From contig ONZQ02000009.1 in NCBI GenBank assembly GCA_900312665.1, forward strand, positions 852,420 through 916,419: a stretch of DNA of 64,000 bases. Reading direction: 5' to 3'. Each line of letters begins with the position of its first letter. Positions within the stretch are counted from its first letter, which is position 1. The DNA is from Cephalotrichum gorgonifer. Its lineage: Eukaryota > Ascomycota > Sordariomycetes > Microascales > Microascaceae. A model generated the notes under the pieces. The model was not told where the DNA came from. It worked only from the letters and a program-made list of their open reading frames with translations, and did not search any database. A program made the translations under genes and the position numbers. Shown here piece after piece: positions 59,824 through 64,000 of the stretch.

Positions 59824-60637
59824 TTCGTGCAAGAGGCGCTGAGTAGCGTTCCGGACAGGTGTCCGATTGGGTGATAATGCGACACCTGCAAGTAGAAGCA
59901 CAAGCAGTTCCTGGGTCTGCACGGAGTAAAGTAGTACCCGATTGGTAGCCTCATTAAAGGATCTACCAGCGTTCAAGATAAGTCTCTGGACTATGTCTCT
60001 CTGAGATCCGTCACGGTCTTTGAGACATTGTATTCGGCCCGCTCGGGACGGTCGGAGATCCCAGCTGTCAACAACGGACCGACGGACACGGACAACAAAG
60101 CCACGCTATCAAATGGATTCAGGGTCCATAGTGTCCCATCCCGGGTGGGTCTAGTTACTACTAGTAGGCCAGCACAATACCCGAGACTCTACCGCTCACC
60201 GCACCGTAAACTGGAGTCTTGAAATGGAATGGCGACCGCAAATCCGCCAATGGTCGATACTTTTGTAGACGCGCGAAGATCCTCCCTTCGCCCAAACAAT
60301 GAAGTGATTTCTTCCCCAGCCCCCCAAAGTAACTTTTTTCTTTTTTATTTTCGTCATTGTTTTCTTTTCATCCCCTTTCCCTCTGCATGTAATAGTTCAA
60401 GTCTCTTAAGGTTGGGCTGCACCTGGAGTTATTCCAACCATTATATGCCACCTACTACCTACCTATAATATTTTGTTTCCACCAACCATTGTCGCTCCCC
60501 CGTTACACTGTTACACAAGTACGCGAAACGAACCGCAGGGAGCCATGCAACTACCCGAGTTTTGACTAAATAGTTTCGCCGATATTTGGTCGCGCATGTA
60601 ACCGCCGCCGCCGCCCAAAACAGCAAAACACACCAAA
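59824..60637. other. Intergenic promoter region between divergent genes
   Basis: This 0.8-kb region lies between the divergent starts of the acetyltransferase-like gene and the large right-edge gene and should hold both promoters. A T-rich tract at about 60331-60370 lies upstream of the latter. No gene is seen. Confidence 0.45.
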
Positions 60638-63600
60638 ATGATCCGAGCTCTCCCAGGAGCGACCGATCCGGACGCGCGCTCCCCCACGCCTGCGAACGGT
60701 AAACCGACAGTATCCCAACTTGTCATCAACCGCGAGTCGAGGAAGCCGCTCTTCGCCAAGGACGCCGGTACGAAGTCCACCTCCAGACACGCCCACTGCA
60801 AGCTGCCCGCCGCTGTCTCCCCTCGGAAGCCCGCCAGCGCGCCCTCACCGAGGCCCTCGAGGCCCTCGAGCGCCTTATCGATGAAGTCCGATTCCGGTGC
60901 GTCGACGACGCCGAGGGGTACGCGACTGCCACGACCGGCGACGACGGCGCCCCCGTATACGCGGAGCAAGCCCCTCTTCACCCTCGAGGAGGCTTACAGG
61001 ATGGCGGAGAAGGAGGAGGAGGAGAAGGAGCTCGCCAGCATAGGGTCCCCAGGCGGGGTGGATGCATCGCCCAGCCCCGCGCCTCGACCCTGGCGTCGCA
61101 ACAAGTCCGACGATGCGAATATGCGCGACGCCCCGAGCCCAAGCGCGAAGGCTGCGCCGGGACGCCCCTCCCCGAGGTCCCGAGCCTCTTTGCCTAGTAA
61201 CATTCCCAGGCGACCTGGCAGCTCCGCGTCACAGACTAGCTCCACGACCTCGGGTAGCCCTCTGCCGCGCGGAGTACCGGATTTTGGGAAAAGGTCGCCA
61301 ACTACCAACCTGTTTGGCGCCAAGGCGAGGATAGGACCCAAGGTTGCTAAGACCGGTCAGGTACTCGCCAAAAAGGCGAGCAACAGCAGTCTAGATGGCC
61401 GCGCGTCGTCCTCGGTACAGGGAAGAGGACCAGCCAAGGCCAAAGGTGCATTCGGCAGCACGAAGTCAGGGACAGGGGCGGGAAAGGAAAACCAACGTCC
61501 TGGTGTGGGGCTATCTGATGGAGAACACGACGCCATCCCAGTCCCCTCGACTGAGCCAAGCCCGGACGCACGACTCTCCTCGTCCTGGGATGTTTTGGAT
61601 CACCCGTCCCCGAATAAATCCTACGCTTGGGAGATGGATGCGGAATTTACCGAGGGCGACCTGCAGGTCTCCGACAGCCCCCGGATCCGAATCGACGCTA
61701 ACGAACTTACAAGCGCGCTAGCGAGGCCGTTGAACACCAAGATAGATGAGATCATGGAGAGGGAAGCGCAGGTCTTCAACGACTTCCCCCTTCCTGACGG
61801 AACCCGGCCTCGCCCATTTAGCACGCGGCTTGGAGAGATCGAGGAGCTAGAGTCCAAGCATGACGACCTCGCCCAGTCCCAGAAAGAGGACTGGCCTAGG
61901 AACACAAAAATCGACGAAATAAAGGCCCTCGAGATAGAGGTCCTGTCAAAAAAGGCTCTCGCCACTAGCAGGCTGGACGAGATCAGGTTGAAGAACTCGC
62001 AGGCCCGACCAAGATCGGCTTCGCCCGTACCTTACCAACCGAGCAGAGAATTCGCCCAGGTGTCGACTTCATATTTCAACGCCGAGACCAACAGCGACAA
62101 CGCCGGCGACTGGGTTGAAGGGGAGAGGATACCCCATACACCAGTAACAGTATTCCCGAAAAGAAGACAGGACCGACCAAGGGACAACATGGTTCCACGG
62201 GCGAACTCGGATGCGGAGGACTATGCCTCAAGCAAAACATATGCACGGGACCTATCTCGGGATGTGTCGCATCGCCACGGAACTGGGCGCACCTCGACCT
62301 CGTTGAGCACGAGCCCGGGGCCAGATGCCGCAAACAGAAAGAACGACGGGCAGCCGCCGCAAACTCAGGGCAACTACCCCGACACGTCAGCGGAGCCAGC
62401 TTCTTCTCAACACAACCCACGGAAAAGTCCATCACCAAAAAAGCTAAGGACAAGATCCAGCAGAGACTCCGATAACCAAAAGCTATCCGTCGGATTTGTT
62501 GGGGTGCGACGCGTCCCGTCTACTGAGTCTACGCAGGCTAAGAGATCCAGCATGCACTCTGACGGCGACCCGACCGAGCGCATCGAGCGCGAGATGCTGC
62601 TATTCGCGCCCGCCGACAACCAATCCGACAAGGGGTCGATACGCGTCCCTTCTCCCACCACTTCCGAGGAAGAAGAGATGGATGAGGATGAAAAGAAGAC
62701 GGCCAATGACGACGCAAAGGCGAAGGGCGAGGAAGAGGATGTCGAGGAGACGCCACGACCGAAAAAGCCGCAGAATATCCTATCAATGCCCACTCCGCGG
62801 GTCACGGGCGCATACGTCGAGACTCCGGCAACCGTCAAGGTGGAGCCCCCTGCCGAGAAACCGGCAAAGGCACCCGTCGACTCGGGCGTTCTGTTCGATA
62901 AGACTAAGGTCACCCACCGCAGGCGGAGCCTTTCCACCTCCGGAGAGTCGGACCCGGAAGTCTCCAGGGACAGGCCGCGGGCAGAGCGACCGCACCGACG
63001 AGCCCAGTCGCTACCGAAGCATCGCCATCCACTCATCAATACCGCCAAGCCGCCCACCGTCCGGGACGATATCATGGAGTTGCACCGAACTCACAACATC
63101 GAGGATACTACGCTCGATGATTTCGGCGAGCTCCTCGCATCGGCCGAGGCGCCCGAGTCCGCCGAGATCAGCGAAATGCTCGAGGACTTGACGGATCAAA
63201 TCCTCGAGGAGGTCGTAAAGAAGCAGAAGACATCTACGGCGAATGCAGGGGACCGGGACCGGGAGAGCGAGCTGGAGGCGATTACGAGGATGACGAAATC
63301 GCTACAGACGGGGCTACTCGGCATTCGCAGCGCAAAGCTGGGCATCGAGAGACTCGAGGACCAGGTCGCGCATGCTAATCCGGACCTACTCAAAAATGTC
63401 AAGAAGAGGGTGGAGGAAGAAGTGAAGAAAGAGGTGAAGCAAGAGGAGGTGGGACAGGTGACGCTCGTGAAGCAGGAAGTAGGGGAGAAGAAGAAGAAGA
63501 AGCCTGTAGAGAAGGTCGCCGACGTGAAGCAAGACCGCGTCACCCGCACGACGTCAGCCAAGTCACCCGCGCCCGATGCGTCGGGTGCTTACCTCCTACT

Positions 63601-64000
63601 TCCAGTGCCGCGGCTCTTCCGCCGATCACCCTTCCGCCTCACCTTCCTCGGTGTATTCGTGTTCACCCTCGCGCTCTGGTATGCGGCCGAGTCGGCTGTG
63701 TGCGTCAAATACTGCCGCCCGACGACCTGCTCCTCGCCCCCCTGCGTCTGGTCCATCAACGACCCGACGTTCGGCTATGCCATCCCCCGCAAGCTAGACG
63801 ACTGGACGACCGGCGGGCAGGGCCGCACGCTCGCGGCGCGGCTGTCGGAGGACCTCTCGGACATGACGGCCGATGCCTGGGAGTTCGCCAGGGGGACGGA
63901 TATCCGGGACGTTGACCCCGACAAGCTCGGTTTCGAGGAAAGGAGGCAGTACCGGCGGCGGCTGAGGAAGAAGGGGCTCGCAAGAGAGTGGGTGGAGCCG
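60638..64000 (+). CDS. Large disordered protein with a C-terminal membrane helix (3' end outside window)
   Basis: The family was not recognised. The ATG at 60638 has a strong context (CACCAAAATG) and the frame stays open to the right edge, 1121 codons without an intron. Residues 1-350 are Ser/Pro/Arg-rich. About 366-455 contains four copies of a T[KR][IL][DG]EI motif (NTKIDEI, STRLGEI, NTKIDEI, TSRLDEI) in a helical setting. The middle is acidic and Ser-rich; about 840-960 is charged and probably coiled coil (ESAEISEMLEDLTDQILEEV, then VKKRVEEEVKKEVKQEE). One hydrophobic helix (about 1001-1020, LTFLGVFVFTLALWYAAES) is followed by a Cys-rich segment (VCVKYCRPTTC) and a charged domain. The long disordered N-side, single helix and short far side suggest anchoring to the nuclear envelope or ER, which is inference only. 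Confidence 0.85.
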   Translation, partial: MIRALPGATDPDARSPTPANGKPTVSQLVINRESRKPLFAKDAGTKSTSRHAHCKLPAAVSPRKPASAPSPRPSRPSSALSMKSDSGASTTPRGTRLPRPATTAPPYTRSKPLFTLEEAYRMAEKEEEEKELASIGSPGGVDASPSPAPRPWRRNKSDDANMRDAPSPSAKAAPGRPSPRSRASLPSNIPRRPGSSASQTSSTTSGSPLPRGVPDFGKRSPTTNLFGAKARIGPKVAKTGQVLAKKASNSSLDGRASSSVQGRGPAKAKGAFGSTKSGTGAGKENQRPGVGLSDGEHDAIPVPSTEPSPDARLSSSWDVLDHPSPNKSYAWEMDAEFTEGDLQVSDSPRIRIDANELTSALARPLNTKIDEIMEREAQVFNDFPLPDGTRPRPFSTRLGEIEELESKHDDLAQSQKEDWPRNTKIDEIKALEIEVLSKKALATSRLDEIRLKNSQARPRSASPVPYQPSREFAQVSTSYFNAETNSDNAGDWVEGERIPHTPVTVFPKRRQDRPRDNMVPRANSDAEDYASSKTYARDLSRDVSHRHGTGRTSTSLSTSPGPDAANRKNDGQPPQTQGNYPDTSAEPASSQHNPRKSPSPKKLRTRSSRDSDNQKLSVGFVGVRRVPSTESTQAKRSSMHSDGDPTERIEREMLLFAPADNQSDKGSIRVPSPTTSEEEEMDEDEKKTANDDAKAKGEEEDVEETPRPKKPQNILSMPTPRVTGAYVETPATVKVEPPAEKPAKAPVDSGVLFDKTKVTHRRRSLSTSGESDPEVSRDRPRAERPHRRAQSLPKHRHPLINTAKPPTVRDDIMELHRTHNIEDTTLDDFGELLASAEAPESAEISEMLEDLTDQILEEVVKKQKTSTANAGDRDRESELEAITRMTKSLQTGLLGIRSAKLGIERLEDQVAHANPDLLKNVKKRVEEEVKKEVKQEEVGQVTLVKQEVGEKKKKKPVEKVADVKQDRVTRTTSAKSPAPDASGAYLLLPVPRLFRRSPFRLTFLGVFVFTLALWYAAESAVCVKYCRPTTCSSPPCVWSINDPTFGYAIPRKLDDWTTGGQGRTLAARLSEDLSDMTADAWEFARGTDIRDVDPDKLGFEERRQYRRRLRKKGLAREWVEP

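Noticed and set aside
60511..60981. 156-codon minus-strand ORF
   Set aside because: It is antisense to the start of the large right-edge gene, whose frame stays open for more than 1100 codons.

Overview
The window is nuclear DNA of a filamentous ascomycete (Pezizomycotina), most likely a sordariomycete. Coding frames are GC-rich, introns are short (54-261 nt) with GTANGT-like donors and CTAAC/CTTAC-like branch sites, and the gene set is typically fungal: SOG2, ATG27, SPT20, a PEX22-like peroxin, an RSN1/CSC1 channel. No rRNA, tRNA, CRISPR array or intact transposon was seen. Exon joins below were worked out by hand from splice signals and reading phase; none has transcript support.

Layout. 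0-17.8 kb is mostly housekeeping: the C-terminal half of a RecQ helicase (cut by the left edge), a Trp-repeat protein with one in-frame TAG, SOG2 of the RAM morphogenesis pathway, a BLOC-1 subunit 1-like protein, TSC13 enoyl-CoA reductase, a DUF1989 protein, ribosomal protein S6, CTF8 and DPH1. 18.3-32.9 kb lies almost wholly on the minus strand: ATG27, SAGA subunit SPT20, PEX22-like, an RBR ubiquitin ligase and a SAC3/GANP-like protein. 33.3-44.5 kb is accessory: a HAD-type drimane terpene cyclase with a damaged splice donor, then an MFS sugar transporter, an intracellular GH2 beta-mannosidase and an intronless FAD-dependent oxidoreductase. The last two are divergently transcribed across a promoter holding a perfect CGG-N10-CCG palindrome. 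44.9-64 kb holds DPM1, a disordered Ala/Glu-rich protein, the RSN1/CSC1 channel, an alcohol acetyltransferase-like protein and a large tail-anchored-like protein cut by the right edge. Gene-poor gaps of 2-3.6 kb between them carry two minisatellites and several GTAC-rich palindromes.

Function. The housekeeping genes are not operonic, but several are head-to-head pairs sharing short promoters (TSC13/DUF1989, RPS6/CTF8, RBR ligase/small ORF). The clearest functional unit is transporter plus beta-mannosidase plus oxidoreductase, which suggests uptake and intracellular breakdown of mannosides.

Most worth following up: (1) a Trp-repeat gene whose single internal TAG falls exactly where the repeat demands Trp (TGG), the hallmark expected of a stop-loss A-to-I edited fungal gene or of a very recent nonsense mutation; (2) the terpene cyclase whose only in-phase intron begins GAAAGT rather than GTAAGT; (3) a long, near-perfect hairpin inside an RPS6 intron.
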